This document shows, one piece after another, positions 45,165 to 54,975 of a stretch of 61,706 nucleotides of DNA; position 1 is the first letter of the stretch, and each line of letters opens with the position of its first letter. Location: assembly GCA_002841865.1 (NCBI GenBank), contig PHBD01000003.1:124561-186266 (forward strand), in the 5' to 3' direction. Source of the DNA: Deltaproteobacteria bacterium HGW-Deltaproteobacteria-19. Lineage in GTDB: Bacteria; Desulfobacterota; Syntrophia; Syntrophales; PHBD01. The position numbers and the translations under genes are program-made. Below the pieces are notes generated by a model. That model was not told the origin of the DNA. It ran no database searches and saw only the letters and a program-made list of their open reading frames with translations.

Positions 45165-48059
45165 CTACGGGTGCTTCTCCAGGACGTCCTGCAATGCCTT
45201 CATGGAGAAAGGTTTCTTCAGCGCCTCCACAAAGCCGTACTGTGCATAATCCTGGATGACCGGATCATCACTGTACCCGCTGAGGATGATGCCCCTGACG
45301 CCGGGATCGATCGCCCGAAGCCTTTCCATCGTCGGTTCTCCGCCCAACCCTCCCGGGACCATCAGATCGAGAATGACCATCCTGTATGGCCGTTGAGATT
45401 CGGTGGCCCTGATATACAGATCGATCGCCGCGAGGCCGTCGCTGGTTGTCTCCACCTCATAGCCCATCGCCGTCAATAGCTCCTTCAACATGTCCCGGAT
45501 CATGGCCTCGTCATCCATGACCAGGATACGCCCTTTTGCGCCCGGCAGGCCTTCCGGAGGCCGTTCATCCGGCGGAAGCGCCACGCTGACAGTCGCGGGA
45601 AGGTAAACACGGAACGTGCTCCCCCTTCCCTCCTGTGACTCCAGGGTGATGCAGCCGTTGTGCTTGGTGACCACCGAGTGGCAGACGGACAGGCCAAGCC
45701 CCATCCCCTTTTGTGCTCCCCTCTGTTTCGTCGAAAAATAGGGATCGAAAATAAGCGGCAGCTCGTCCGTCGGGATGCCTTTCCCGGTATCTTCCACGGA
45801 TATCCTGATATATGCCCCCGGCCGGATCGGCAGTTTATCCTGTACCTTGACCATCGTGTTCTCAGCCCGGATCGCCAGCCTTCCCCCTTCGGGCATCGCT
45901 TCGGCGGCGTTGATTGCCAGGTTTCTGATGACCTGGTGGATCTGCCTTTCATCGACCTCGACAGGCCAAAGATCACGATCCAGGTGGAACCTCTTTTCCA
46001 CGGGTGACGCGCCGAGAATTCTCAATACGGCGTCTTTAATGAGATCACTGACGTCAAGAACCTGCTTGACCGGCTCCCCTCCCTTGGAAAATACGAGCAG
46101 ACGATTGGTCAGTTCCGCTGCCTGGCTGATGGCCTTCTCCGTTGCCCTCAGCCTGTTTTGAACCTTCTCCCCCGGAGGGATGTCCATCTTCAACAGCTCG
46201 ATGTACCCCTGGATCACGGCCAAAAGGTTGTTGAAATCATGAGCGATTCCGGCTGCCAGCGTGCCGACCGACTCCAGCTTCTGGACTTTCAGCTGCTCGG
46301 CTTCCGCGCGTTTGCGGTCGGTGATGTCCCGCAGGTAGGCCAGATTGCACCGGTTCCCCTTATAGGTCACCCTGACCATGGAAACTTCCGCGTTGATAAA
46401 GGTGCCGTCCGGCAGAAGAACCCTTATCTCAACCTGTTTTGGTGTCGGAAGTCCTTGTGTGATCTTGTCGACATAGTCCATGAAAGCGGCCTGGTCGTCG
46501 GGATGGATAAACTTGCCCCTGGTCTTGCCCACGATTTCGTCTCTTCTCCGGCCGATCATGTCCAGAAACGGCTGATTGACATAAACGTATCGGCCTTCAT
46601 GGACAATGGCGATGCCGTCGCTGGAACTCTCCAGGGACGTCCGATAGAGTTCCTCGCTCTCCTGAAGCGCCTTCTCCATCCGCTTGCGGTCGGTGATGTC
46701 GTGAGCCACGACTCTCGCTTTTACGGGCAGACCGTCCTCGAATCCATAATCGATGCTCATGTTCATCCACAGGATGCTGCCGTCCTTCTTCCGCAGCTCG
46801 TATTCCTGGGAAGTCGGGACAACTTCGCCTTCCCCGATCCGTCTCATCCTGTCGGAATAGGTTTTCCGGCTCCATTCCGTGAACAGCCCAAATGGGTCCA
46901 TTTGCATGAGCTCTTCCCTGGAATAGCCTGTGAGGGTGGTTACGACCTCGTTAAAGCTGAGAAACCGGCGGTTCCGGTAATCCGCCTCGTAAATCGCGGC
47001 GGGTGCATTCATGAAGAGCTGGCTATACTTCGTTTCGCTCTCCTGGAGCGCCTCCTCCGCCCGCTTGCGTGCAGTGATGTCCCGGCTCACCGTGAGGATG
47101 CCGACCAGCTTGTCCTCTTTGTCGCGTAGACCGGACATGCTGCTTTCCAGCCAGATGACGGATCCGTCTTTTTTGTATTCTTCCACTTCAAAAACTCGGA
47201 TTCTCGCCGGATCGGCGTTCCCCCCGGCTTCCCGTTTCATCTCTTCCTCAAAAGCGGTCGCCAGCACCTGCATGGATTCAGGAGTCATATATTGATCCAG
47301 GGACCTGTTCATGGCCTCCTCGACGGAGAATCCGTGGGTGCGCATGACCGACGGGCTGATGTAGGTAAAGCGGAGATTCATGTCCGCAACGGTGATGAGC
47401 TCCGCCGAGTTTTCCGCAATCAGGCGGTATTTTTCTTCACTCCGGCGCAGGGCTTCTTCCGTTTTTCTATGCTCGGAAAGCTGCTGCTCCGCGATGCCGA
47501 GAGCACTGTCCCGTTCACGGAGCGCCAGATTCAGCGTGCTGGACGCCAGAACCAGGGCAAAGACCAGGATCGACCAGTCGCCGAGGGGGGTATCCACAAA
47601 GTAGTGGTAAGGGAGATAACTGAAATGGTCCAGCAGGGCCAGTACGAGGCCCGTCACGATGCCCACGCCCGCGAAAAAGGTGGCGGCCCGTGTTCCGAGG
47701 AGCAGGCCGGCAACAATCGTCATGGAAATGAAAAAACAGGCATTGATGCTGTTCAGCCCGCCATCCACCAGAACGATACAGGTAAAGGTCAGCCAGCCTA
47801 CAGCTACGGCAACGATGCTGGCCAGCCTTAACTTTCCGACCTGCATCAGCAGTTTGGCGGCAACGGTTGCCGCCAACAACACCAGGATGGCGAGGATAGC
47901 GCCCATTTTCGGCTCGAAAAAGACGAGGGCGGCAATGAATCCGATTCCCATCAGGATGGAAAAAATCAGGAGGGTGCGGTTCAGCACACTGGCCGTCCGC
48001 ATCATGCCCGCATCATCGGCGAAGCCTGGAGTTTCCTGGAACCACTTAAGAGGGAACAT
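45165..48059 (-). CDS. Hybrid sensor kinase with membrane domain, three PAS domains and receiver
   Basis: A 964-residue orphan kinase. Residues about 25-180 form six or so membrane helices; then three PAS/PAC modules (starting near SEEKYRLIAENSAELI, ESETKYSQLFMNAPAAI and ESEELYRTSLESSSDGI), each followed by DITxRKR linkers; HisKA with H-box GTLAAGIAHDFNNLLAVIQGY; HATPase (RNLAINAAEAMPEGG, DTGKGIP, GLGLSVCH); and a C-terminal receiver (ILVMDDEAMIRDMLKELL, VILDLMVPGGLGG). The internal receiver is typical of phosphorelay or self-regulating kinases. GGAGG lies 7 bases before the ATG. No partner gene is adjacent. Confidence 0.93.
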   Translation of the reverse strand: MFPLKWFQETPGFADDAGMMRTASVLNRTLLIFSILMGIGFIAALVFFEPKMGAILAILVLLAATVAAKLLMQVGKLRLASIVAVAVGWLTFTCIVLVDGGLNSINACFFISMTIVAGLLLGTRAATFFAGVGIVTGLVLALLDHFSYLPYHYFVDTPLGDWSILVFALVLASSTLNLALRERDSALGIAEQQLSEHRKTEEALRRSEEKYRLIAENSAELITVADMNLRFTYISPSVMRTHGFSVEEAMNRSLDQYMTPESMQVLATAFEEEMKREAGGNADPARIRVFEVEEYKKDGSVIWLESSMSGLRDKEDKLVGILTVSRDITARKRAEEALQESETKYSQLFMNAPAAIYEADYRNRRFLSFNEVVTTLTGYSREELMQMDPFGLFTEWSRKTYSDRMRRIGEGEVVPTSQEYELRKKDGSILWMNMSIDYGFEDGLPVKARVVAHDITDRKRMEKALQESEELYRTSLESSSDGIAIVHEGRYVYVNQPFLDMIGRRRDEIVGKTRGKFIHPDDQAAFMDYVDKITQGLPTPKQVEIRVLLPDGTFINAEVSMVRVTYKGNRCNLAYLRDITDRKRAEAEQLKVQKLESVGTLAAGIAHDFNNLLAVIQGYIELLKMDIPPGEKVQNRLRATEKAISQAAELTNRLLVFSKGGEPVKQVLDVSDLIKDAVLRILGASPVEKRFHLDRDLWPVEVDERQIHQVIRNLAINAAEAMPEGGRLAIRAENTMVKVQDKLPIRPGAYIRISVEDTGKGIPTDELPLIFDPYFSTKQRGAQKGMGLGLSVCHSVVTKHNGCITLESQEGRGSTFRVYLPATVSVALPPDERPPEGLPGAKGRILVMDDEAMIRDMLKELLTAMGYEVETTSDGLAAIDLYIRATESQRPYRMVILDLMVPGGLGGEPTMERLRAIDPGVRGIILSGYSDDPVIQDYAQYGFVEALKKPFSMKALQDVLEKHP

Positions 48060-48289
48060 TGTTCAACCTCCAAACTGGAAACGGGTACCAAATCCCAACC
48101 GCACGTTCCTGTTGAATAACAAAATGATTATGAAAAGTGGTCGTTACCTCCTTCTTGGGCCGCTCGCCCGCTTAACACATCTTTACATTTTTTGACAGGT
48201 TCTCCGGCGTTGTTGCCGGTGGCAAGGCGCATTTTCCGGGGACGGGACCGGCGGCGTTTCACCCGGCTGTTCCGCCTGACGGAGTCCGT

Positions 48290-48949
48290 TTAATCTCTGT
48301 GCTTAAACAGATCCACCAGTTCGCCCCAGCGGGAACCGGGATCGGCGCTGATCCGCCGGACCGTTTCCTCAAAGGCCTCCCACATGGCTTCCGTGGTCAT
48401 TTCGTAAGAGTGCCCCCAGAAGTAGATGACGCCGTGCGCCTTCGCTTTTTCGTAGCGCAACCGCAGGTCGGGGGCGAGAAAATGGCAGGAGGGGTGGAAC
48501 GACATGGCGTTTTCCGGGGGAAACGGATCATCGACCCCGCGGTCCGTCCTCGCGTAAACGTGCCCTGCCTCCCGGACCAGGTCCATGACCGTTTCGCTGT
48601 ACGCGCCGAAGGGATAGGCAAATCCGAGCACCGGCTGCCCGAAAAACTGTTGAAGGCGGCTGCGGCCTTCCATGATTTCGCGTCGCACGGCCTCGACCGG
48701 CATCTGGTCGAGACGCGGATGCGTCAGGCTGTGGTTGGCGATCGTGAAGCCGTCATAGGCTTCTCTCATTTCATCCCGGCCGAGCCGCCGGACTTCCGTA
48801 CCCTCGTAAACAAAGCTCAGTGTTCGGTTTTTCTCATGCAGACCGGCGTTGAGGTTGAAGGTCGCCTTCGCCCCGTGCCGCCGAAGGATGTCGGTGAGCC
48901 GCATGTCCGTCGTCACGCCGTCGTCCCAGCACTGCACCACGGTCATCAT
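48290..48949 (-). CDS. Short polysaccharide deacetylase (NodB-like)
   Basis: A 219-residue carbohydrate esterase 4-type protein. Motif 1 is present as VVQCWDDGVTTD, the metal-binding NHSLTHPRL (HSxxH) is intact, followed by FAYPFGAYS and a final GVIYFWGHSYEM. These support removal of acetyl groups from glycans. The start is uncertain: ATG at 48949 (or the next ATG at 48946) is used; a TTG at 48997 would add 16 residues. No signal peptide is seen, so the substrate may be a cytoplasmic sugar or a lipid-linked glycan. Confidence 0.82.
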   Translation of the reverse strand: MMTVVQCWDDGVTTDMRLTDILRRHGAKATFNLNAGLHEKNRTLSFVYEGTEVRRLGRDEMREAYDGFTIANHSLTHPRLDQMPVEAVRREIMEGRSRLQQFFGQPVLGFAYPFGAYSETVMDLVREAGHVYARTDRGVDDPFPPENAMSFHPSCHFLAPDLRLRYEKAKAHGVIYFWGHSYEMTTEAMWEAFEETVRRISADPGSRWGELVDLFKHRD

Positions 48950-49132
48950 TCTCTGGTTCGTCCCCTGTCCGCCATTCGACTGGAGAAATGCTGACAATTC
49001 AACCGGCTCGCATCGCCCGTTGCCGCTGGCTGCCGTTATCGACCCGGCCGGAATGTCCCAAAAGGAACGCCCGGCCTCCGCTGACGAAACCGAACGGAAG
49101 AAGACCCGCCGAAGCGGCGAATAGAGAAAGAC

Positions 49133-50455
49133 CTATTTCGATTTCCGTTTGAAGAAGATCCGCACCGGCACCTGCGTGAAGCCCATGGTCTCCCGGATCT
49201 GGTTGACCAGGAAGCGCTGGTAGGAGAAGTGGATACCCTTGGGGTCCTTGATGAAGAAGATGAACGTCGGGGGACGGACTGCCGCCTGGGTGATGTAGGC
49301 AATGGTGTTTGACCGCCCCTGGCTCATGGGCGGGGGGTTCCGGGTGATGACGGCCCGGAGGGCTTCGTTCACGAGGGCGGTGTTCACCCGGCGGGTATAC
49401 TGCTCATAGACGCTGTCCACGGCTTCAAAGATCTTCGGCACACGCTGGCCCGACAGGGCGGAGACGAAGACGATCGGGGCGAAATCCATGAACTTGAGCG
49501 TGTCATGGATCTTCTGGACGTATTCCCCCACCGTGGCGTTGTCCTTCTCGATGGCGTCCCACTTGTTCACGACAATGATGACGGCCCTCCCCTCCTCCAG
49601 GGCCAGGCCGGCGATCTTGGCGTCCTGCTCGGTGATTCCCTCGACGGCGTCGATGAGAAGAAGCGCCACGTCGCAGCGCCCCAGGGTCTTGATTGCCTGG
49701 AGGACGCTGTACTTCTCGAGGGTGAGGCTGACCCGGGCTTTCCGGCGGATGCCCGCTGTGTCGATGAGGACGTATTTCTTCTCTCCCCGCTCGAAGGCCG
49801 TATCCACGGCATCCCGGGTCGTCCCGGGAATGGGATTCACGATGGCCCGCTCGACACCGAGGATCCGGTTCACCAAAGAGGACTTTCCCACGTTAGGCTT
49901 GCCGATGACGGCGATGCGGATCCGGTCTTCCTCCTCCGGCTCGTCCCCGGCGGGCGAGAAGGGCAGCGCCTCCACCACCTCGTCCAGGAGCTCCGCCACG
50001 CCGAGCCCATGCTGGGCCGAGATGGGATAAATGGTCTCCACTCCCAGGCCGTAGAACTCGTAGGAGAGCGCCTCCTGCTTCGGGCCGTCGGTTTTGTTGG
50101 CGGCATAGAAGACGGGCTTCTCGACGGCGCGGAGCATCCGGGCGATCTCCCGGTCCGATGTGGTCAGGCCGTCCCGGACATCCAGGAGGAACACGATGGC
50201 GTCGGCCTCCTCGATGGCCAGCATCGTCTGCTCCCGCATCTGCACGAGGATCTTCTCCGTCGTGACGGGTTCGAATCCCCCCGTGTCGACCAGGAGGAAC
50301 GCCCGGCCATTCCACTCCCCTTCCCCGTAGTTCCGGTCCCGGGTTGCCCCCGGCTCGTCGATGACAATGGCCTTCTTCCTGCTCCGGACCAGCCGGTTGA
50401 AGAGGGTGGACTTGCCGACATTGGGCCGGCCGATGATGGCGATGACGGGTTTCAT
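49133..50455 (-). CDS. der: Ribosome-assembly GTPase Der (EngA)
   Basis: Double-GTPase needed for 50S subunit maturation. The 440-residue protein has two G domains in tandem: G1 motifs GRPNVGKS and GKPNVGKS, G3 DTGGF and DTAGI, G4 NKTD and NKWD, and a C-terminal KH-like domain (TQAAVRPPTFIFFIKDP, FLVNQIRETMG). Normal length. It is the last GC-rich gene before the AT-rich secretion block. Confidence 0.97.
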   Translation of the reverse strand: MKPVIAIIGRPNVGKSTLFNRLVRSRKKAIVIDEPGATRDRNYGEGEWNGRAFLLVDTGGFEPVTTEKILVQMREQTMLAIEEADAIVFLLDVRDGLTTSDREIARMLRAVEKPVFYAANKTDGPKQEALSYEFYGLGVETIYPISAQHGLGVAELLDEVVEALPFSPAGDEPEEEDRIRIAVIGKPNVGKSSLVNRILGVERAIVNPIPGTTRDAVDTAFERGEKKYVLIDTAGIRRKARVSLTLEKYSVLQAIKTLGRCDVALLLIDAVEGITEQDAKIAGLALEEGRAVIIVVNKWDAIEKDNATVGEYVQKIHDTLKFMDFAPIVFVSALSGQRVPKIFEAVDSVYEQYTRRVNTALVNEALRAVITRNPPPMSQGRSNTIAYITQAAVRPPTFIFFIKDPKGIHFSYQRFLVNQIRETMGFTQVPVRIFFKRKSK

Positions 50456-50616
50456 GGTGGATTGTCCTTTACGTGCCTGTCTATTTTCGAGGGCCCGGTG
50501 TGGTCACCTGGATGGCAATTGCCGGGAAACGGCCCGTATATACCAGATATCTGCCTGATTGTCTTGGAGAAACAATTAGATGGGCAATTACAGGAGACTA
50601 CGAGACATCTTCCAGT
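50456..50616. other. Boundary between GC-rich chromosome and AT-rich block
   Basis: 161 bases between der and the last secretion gene. Base composition changes here. It contains a small inverted repeat ATTGT / ACAAT near 50568-50587. I see no tRNA end, integrase gene or long direct repeat that would mark an insertion site, and no clear terminator for the secretion operon. Confidence 0.35.
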
Positions 50617-51249
50617 TCATCGTTTGGCCGGTACGACGGTTGGAGGGGCAGGCCTGGGAATGGATGGAATCGCAGCCGGAAAAGATCTGGAATCGGGAGT
50701 TGCTTTCCCCGGAGCGGTTTTGATTGTCATGTCTTTCATATTTCGTTCTTTCTTATCCTGAAGGAAAACAATGATCGATTCTTCTCCCCTTTCCAGTCGG
50801 ATCATATCCTCTGTAATTCGTTTAATAACGAATCCCCCGATGGAATCCCCTATCTTCACGACTTTCTGTCTTTTTCCCCTTCCAGTTGATGAAAAAGGGT
50901 TTTTTTTGTCCTCAATGTAAGCAAAAGCCGCGTCACTGGTAATGGTTGTTCCGTAAAGAACAATCTCCGGCCTTGGTATCGCTTCTATTTTGTTCTCCAC
51001 AGGTATGATCCTTTGCGGATGAAAAATGTTTTGTTCTCCTATGATCAGATAATCAGGCATGGATGGTGCCTGATACTCATCCAGTTCAATGAGGGACTCC
51101 GCCGGCACTTCTTTTTTGTCAGGAGTGACAGGCTCAATTTGCGGATAGGAAAAAGACTGGATTGTAAGGAAGATCATGCCTGCCGCCGATACAAGTAAAA
51201 TCATATTCAAGACATTGATGCTTCGCAACCAGTATTGCACCGGATTCAT
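50617..51249 (-). CDS. gspC: GspC-like type II secretion protein
   Basis: Inner-membrane clamp that links the secretin to the assembly platform. The 210-residue protein has one N-terminal helix (INVLNMILLVSAAGMIFLTI), a linker, and an HR domain (IIGEQNIFHPQR, IVLYGTTI, AFAYIEDKK, VKIGDSIGGFVIKRITEDMIRLERG). There is no PDZ domain; the C-terminus is a Pro/Lys-rich tail. It sits at the promoter-distal end of the operon, unlike classical gspC-first operons, and overlaps gspM by four bases. A PilP-like name would also fit. Confidence 0.75.
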   Translation of the reverse strand: MNPVQYWLRSINVLNMILLVSAAGMIFLTIQSFSYPQIEPVTPDKKEVPAESLIELDEYQAPSMPDYLIIGEQNIFHPQRIIPVENKIEAIPRPEIVLYGTTITSDAAFAYIEDKKNPFSSTGRGKRQKVVKIGDSIGGFVIKRITEDMIRLERGEESIIVFLQDKKERNMKDMTIKTAPGKATPDSRSFPAAIPSIPRPAPPTVVPAKR

Positions 51250-51809
51250 TTGATATTCCCGCCTGTCAGGGCTGCCACTTTCATTTTGACGACAAGTTCT
51301 CTCGGTTCCTTGATATTTCGAACTCTTGCATCGAGTTCTTGGATCACAAGAAACGGCATCTGGCTCTCAATCGCAAACAGGATGTCGCCAAGTGCCTTTG
51401 TATCCGGTACCGTCGTATCAACGCTGATGCTGACTATTTTAAATGTCCCGGCATCCTCATACTTTTCCACCCTTTCGCTGGAGATGGAACCGCCCTTTCC
51501 CGTCACGATTCCTTTCACCGTATTCTGAAGGGTTGCGGCCGCCAGAGCCGGAGTCTTTCCTGCAATGATTTTGGATTCGTCCAGTTTGCGTGCTTCTTTT
51601 AACAAAGCGATTTCTTTTTCCAGCCGGGGTTTTTGTGAAATCAAAGAAAGATATTTCTCAAGCGTTCTTTGCTTGGCAATTCGCATTTCCCTGATTGTCG
51701 ACTCTTCCTCTTGAATTCTCAGAAATCCGTACTCATAAATAAATAATCCAAGAAGGATCATCAAAACCGGTATTGATAGGAACAACAACCTGCTTTTTTT
51801 CCATGGCAT
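51246..51809 (-). CDS. gspM: GspM/PilO-like type II secretion protein
   Basis: Bitopic inner-membrane protein of the assembly platform. The 187-residue protein has one N-terminal helix (RLLFLSIPVLMILLGLFIYEYG), a coiled-coil-rich stretch (about 35-85) and a ferredoxin-like C-terminal domain (VSISVDTTVPDTKALGDILFAIE). ATG at 51809 is chosen because AAGGAG lies 11 bases upstream; a GTG at 51821 overlaps that ribosome site. Fold resembles PilO. Confidence 0.72.
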   Translation of the reverse strand: MPWKKSRLLFLSIPVLMILLGLFIYEYGFLRIQEEESTIREMRIAKQRTLEKYLSLISQKPRLEKEIALLKEARKLDESKIIAGKTPALAAATLQNTVKGIVTGKGGSISSERVEKYEDAGTFKIVSISVDTTVPDTKALGDILFAIESQMPFLVIQELDARVRNIKEPRELVVKMKVAALTGGNIK

Positions 51810-51817
51810 TGATTCAA

Positions 51818-53344
51818 TCACTCCTTCTTTTCACCATCTTCTACTTCGAGACCTTCAATTTTTGCTGTGATGACGAATTTGTCCGCGTTCATTCCCCTGT
51901 CCCTGAAGGTCGGGGATGCAAATTCAACCTTACGCAAGTACTCGGATTCTTCCATTTTTTGCAACAAATCCGCCGGCGAACTCGTCGAATAACCTTCAAT
52001 GTGAACGTTGTCTTCCGCAATGCGAATCCTGGACAACCAGGATGTCTTGGGGATAATGGACGTCAGTTCCTTCACGAACGTCAGCATCATGTAGTTACTG
52101 TCTTTGAATTCACGAATCGTTTCCACCTCTTCGTCCAGCATATCTTTCTGCTTCCTGATGGCCTCAACTTTTCCGACTTCATCCTTCAGAGTCATCATCT
52201 GCCGTTCAATTTCCCGGAGCCTTTTTTCTTCCATATTCATAGGCGCAATTACATTTGCGATTATCAAAGCAACGATCAACAGGAAAAGCATACCCGTAAC
52301 TAAGAATGGGGATTTTGGAGCGTTATGGGTTCCATTACAAAGCAAATTGGTTGTGTTTCCTGTCCGCTGCAGGGAGCCGACCAGCCCGCCTAAGGCAGTG
52401 TATGGAATGTTAATCGCTTTCTCAGAAAACTTAATTTTTTTTACAATCGCCGTCAGCTTTTTTTCAGGTATTGATATTCGTCTTCCCAAGCCAAGATCAG
52501 TAATATTGTCTCCGGATGTTATAAAATGAATCGGCTTTCCGGTATTCTTGATGATTCTCAAAATGGGATTTATTTCTTCGAGGATGGCTTCGGCAACGGA
52601 CTGACTGTCCTCCGCCCCGGATTCTCCCAGGAATAAATATACGGGCACTCCATCCATGCAGAACTCACCGGAAAATAACTTTTTCGCTCTATTTATAAAT
52701 ATATAATTTCGCTTTTTATATAAATATCGAATAAGAACATCTATTGCTGATGTACTTGGTGTGACGATTTTTACATCGATTCCTTTTCTTTTCAAGACAT
52801 CCTGATATTCATTAACCAACTTTCTTTTTGTTACATTCATAATTACATTCAATCGCCCATTCTGTTCACCGGCGACATGATAATCGTAATATGCATCTTC
52901 AGGACTCAATGGCGTCAATCGATCCAGTTCAAAACGAACGGCATCGGGGACATTCTCTTTTATGGTAATTGGAAAGTCAGCCGCCCTTTTGAAAACCCAT
53001 TCTGCCGGAATTACAATAATTGTCCTTATTGGCTGATTCGACAACTCTCTAGCGTTGGCTTGGACGGCATCAACGATCTCATCCGGCCGTGGATATCGAT
53101 CTTCTTCGACAGGATACTTCGTAAAATGCTTAACTGTGTAAACGGACAAAAATCTTGATCCGTTAACTATAGAAATGCTGCCCTTCTCAATGGATATGCA
53201 AATGCTCTTGACAGGGATCAGAAACGCATCCGTGATGTTAAAATGAAGCACCTTCCATATCCAATTATAGAGGAGTACGGTCCTGCTTGTAATCATTGAC
53301 CATGCAGGCGAAAGTTTATTATTTATAATATTATTGAATGTCAT
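51818..53344 (-). CDS. gspL: GspL-like protein (PilM-PilN fusion)
   Basis: Couples the GspE ATPase to the membrane platform. The 508-residue protein has an actin-like N-terminal domain (VKSICISIEKGSISIV, RTIIVIPAEWVFKRAADFPI, DAVRFELDRLTPL), a single membrane helix about 355-380 (FLVTGMLFLLIVALIIANVI), a coiled coil (LREIERQMMTLKDEVGKVE) and a PilN-like periplasmic domain (LTSIIPKTSWLSRIRIAEDNVHIEG). It overlaps gspK by four bases. Codon use is AT-rich like its neighbours. Confidence 0.82.
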   Translation of the reverse strand: MTFNNIINNKLSPAWSMITSRTVLLYNWIWKVLHFNITDAFLIPVKSICISIEKGSISIVNGSRFLSVYTVKHFTKYPVEEDRYPRPDEIVDAVQANARELSNQPIRTIIVIPAEWVFKRAADFPITIKENVPDAVRFELDRLTPLSPEDAYYDYHVAGEQNGRLNVIMNVTKRKLVNEYQDVLKRKGIDVKIVTPSTSAIDVLIRYLYKKRNYIFINRAKKLFSGEFCMDGVPVYLFLGESGAEDSQSVAEAILEEINPILRIIKNTGKPIHFITSGDNITDLGLGRRISIPEKKLTAIVKKIKFSEKAINIPYTALGGLVGSLQRTGNTTNLLCNGTHNAPKSPFLVTGMLFLLIVALIIANVIAPMNMEEKRLREIERQMMTLKDEVGKVEAIRKQKDMLDEEVETIREFKDSNYMMLTFVKELTSIIPKTSWLSRIRIAEDNVHIEGYSTSSPADLLQKMEESEYLRKVEFASPTFRDRGMNADKFVITAKIEGLEVEDGEKKE

Positions 53345-54330
53345 TGAGAGTAAACCGGACTTTTATAGTACAGATATCGATACATCTTGCTGCTATGAAT
53401 GGCAACCGTAGCCCTGATGCTGTAACCGCGCTTTTCATTATTTTTATATCCGCTGGAATCGATGGTAAATACATTCGACTCATCCGTACCGACATACTGT
53501 GTCATTAGAGAATTCTTTTCATTCAAATTCATATGATCAATACTAATTGATCCTGACAACTTCAGTTTTCTCTCATTCAGAATATTTACGGCATTATCAT
53601 CCGTCATTCCCGGGACGGCTATTAATAATTCCTTCGGGGCATACTTCAAATTTATCTTTCCCGTTTTCGAGTGCACGGTCAGAAATTCAACCAGACCGCG
53701 TCGTTCCTTGCTTCCATAAAGGATTTCCCGGGTTACTCCCCTCACAAGAATAAGCTCTTCCACGGAATCAAAAGGTCCGTTTTTCGCTTTGTATGGCTTT
53801 GGTAATACTTCATAATATTCGTTCTCGGCTCCGTTCAGCCGGTGAAGATCGTCCTCATCCTTCCAGTCCAGAATGGAATCGACAATTACATCCGCATTTT
53901 CTTTCGGTATTCCGAGATTGACCAACAGGTTGTTCAATATGATCCCCGACAGGTCCGATAATGCATTTATATCCAATTTCCCGGACTCGTTGATAATCCT
54001 TGTCCGGTAATAGCCATCTTCCAGTTGTTCTCTATAGACCGTGCCATCGGCTTCCCATACCCCGCTATCGTCGAGCATTACGTTCTGATGTTTATATAGA
54101 CTACGATAAAAGATCTCCATGATCGCCCTTTCGATTCCAGCCTCGGCAAAAAATTTGTTTTCAATCCTCTCCTTATTTGTATATGCCGCAAGGGATTCAG
54201 TCCTTACAGATAAAGAGAACGAAAAAACCATCACAATCAGGATGACCAACAGCCATAAGGTTATAATTAATGCAATTCCTCTCTGTGAACCACATCTATC
54301 TTGGGTTATTATTAGTCTGGGAGGCAACAT
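53341..54330 (-). CDS. gspK: Minor pseudopilin GspK
   Basis: Large minor pseudopilin that caps the pseudopilus tip with GspI and GspJ. The 329-residue protein has an N-terminal prepilin-like segment (RGIALIITLWLLVILIVMVFSF) without the Glu5 of other pseudopilins, as is normal for GspK. The inserted alpha-domain and the helix-hairpin-helix-like core (INALSDLSGIILNNLLVNLG; DSILDWKDEDD; VLPKPYKAKNGPFDSVEELILVRG; LKYAPKELLIAVPGMT) match the family. Confidence 0.88.
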   Translation of the reverse strand: MLPPRLIITQDRCGSQRGIALIITLWLLVILIVMVFSFSLSVRTESLAAYTNKERIENKFFAEAGIERAIMEIFYRSLYKHQNVMLDDSGVWEADGTVYREQLEDGYYRTRIINESGKLDINALSDLSGIILNNLLVNLGIPKENADVIVDSILDWKDEDDLHRLNGAENEYYEVLPKPYKAKNGPFDSVEELILVRGVTREILYGSKERRGLVEFLTVHSKTGKINLKYAPKELLIAVPGMTDDNAVNILNERKLKLSGSISIDHMNLNEKNSLMTQYVGTDESNVFTIDSSGYKNNEKRGYSIRATVAIHSSKMYRYLYYKSPVYSQ

Positions 54331-54336
54331 GATCTT

Positions 54337-54960
54337 CTACACGTCCGGTGAAGCAGTTGTGGAGACGGGCGATGCCTTCGAACCAAAAGATCTGACAGGA
54401 ATAATGATGGAATATTTTTCCCCTTCGAATCTCATATTAATTTTTGTTTTTTCTGGAATGTATCGATCTTCAACCCATTCATCGAGCCATTGCCCCGCTC
54501 CATCGAGATCCGTAAAGTAGTATTGAAATGCCATCTCTTCGACGTTTTCAAATAGTGTCGTCTCCCGAACATTATCGACTCCTATCAAATTTTCCGATGC
54601 TTTGAGGGTTTTATCGGATTCAACCGTGTATTTAACCAGCACATAGCCCTGTTGACCGTGCCAAATCGACTGATTTGTGGAAATTTGCAGGGAAGACCTG
54701 CTTCCCTTAAAATATAATTTCTTCTCACTTTCAATTGTGTAAGACAAAGGCATCATGGAGCCAATTTGAGCATTCAGAATCGCCCATGACACCCTGAATC
54801 TCTCCAGCCGCCCCATTCTTTTTTCTCCGGTCTCGATGGAGCGACAGGCAAGCCCCATTGAAATTCCAACAATCGAAACGATGGTCGCCATAAGAAGGAT
54901 GGCAATCAGCAATTCCAAAAGGGTAAACCCCTTATGACTTTGCTTTTCTGTCAATACCAT
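54337..54960 (-). CDS. gspJ: Minor pseudopilin GspJ
   Basis: A 207-residue pseudopilin with the type III signal SHKGFTLLELLIAILLM (cleavage after Gly, Glu5 present) and a globular domain with GQQGYVLVKYTVE and VEEMAFQYYFTD, fitting GspJ. It is 15 bases after gspI and 6 bases before gspK. Confidence 0.85.
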   Translation of the reverse strand: MVLTEKQSHKGFTLLELLIAILLMATIVSIVGISMGLACRSIETGEKRMGRLERFRVSWAILNAQIGSMMPLSYTIESEKKLYFKGSRSSLQISTNQSIWHGQQGYVLVKYTVESDKTLKASENLIGVDNVRETTLFENVEEMAFQYYFTDLDGAGQWLDEWVEDRYIPEKTKINMRFEGEKYSIIIPVRSFGSKASPVSTTASPDV

Positions 54961-54975
54961 AAAGAATATTCTTTC

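Noticed and set aside
49107-49119. Hairpin CGCCG-AAG-CGGCG after der
   Set aside because: Stem of only five pairs and no T-run; not enough for a terminator call.
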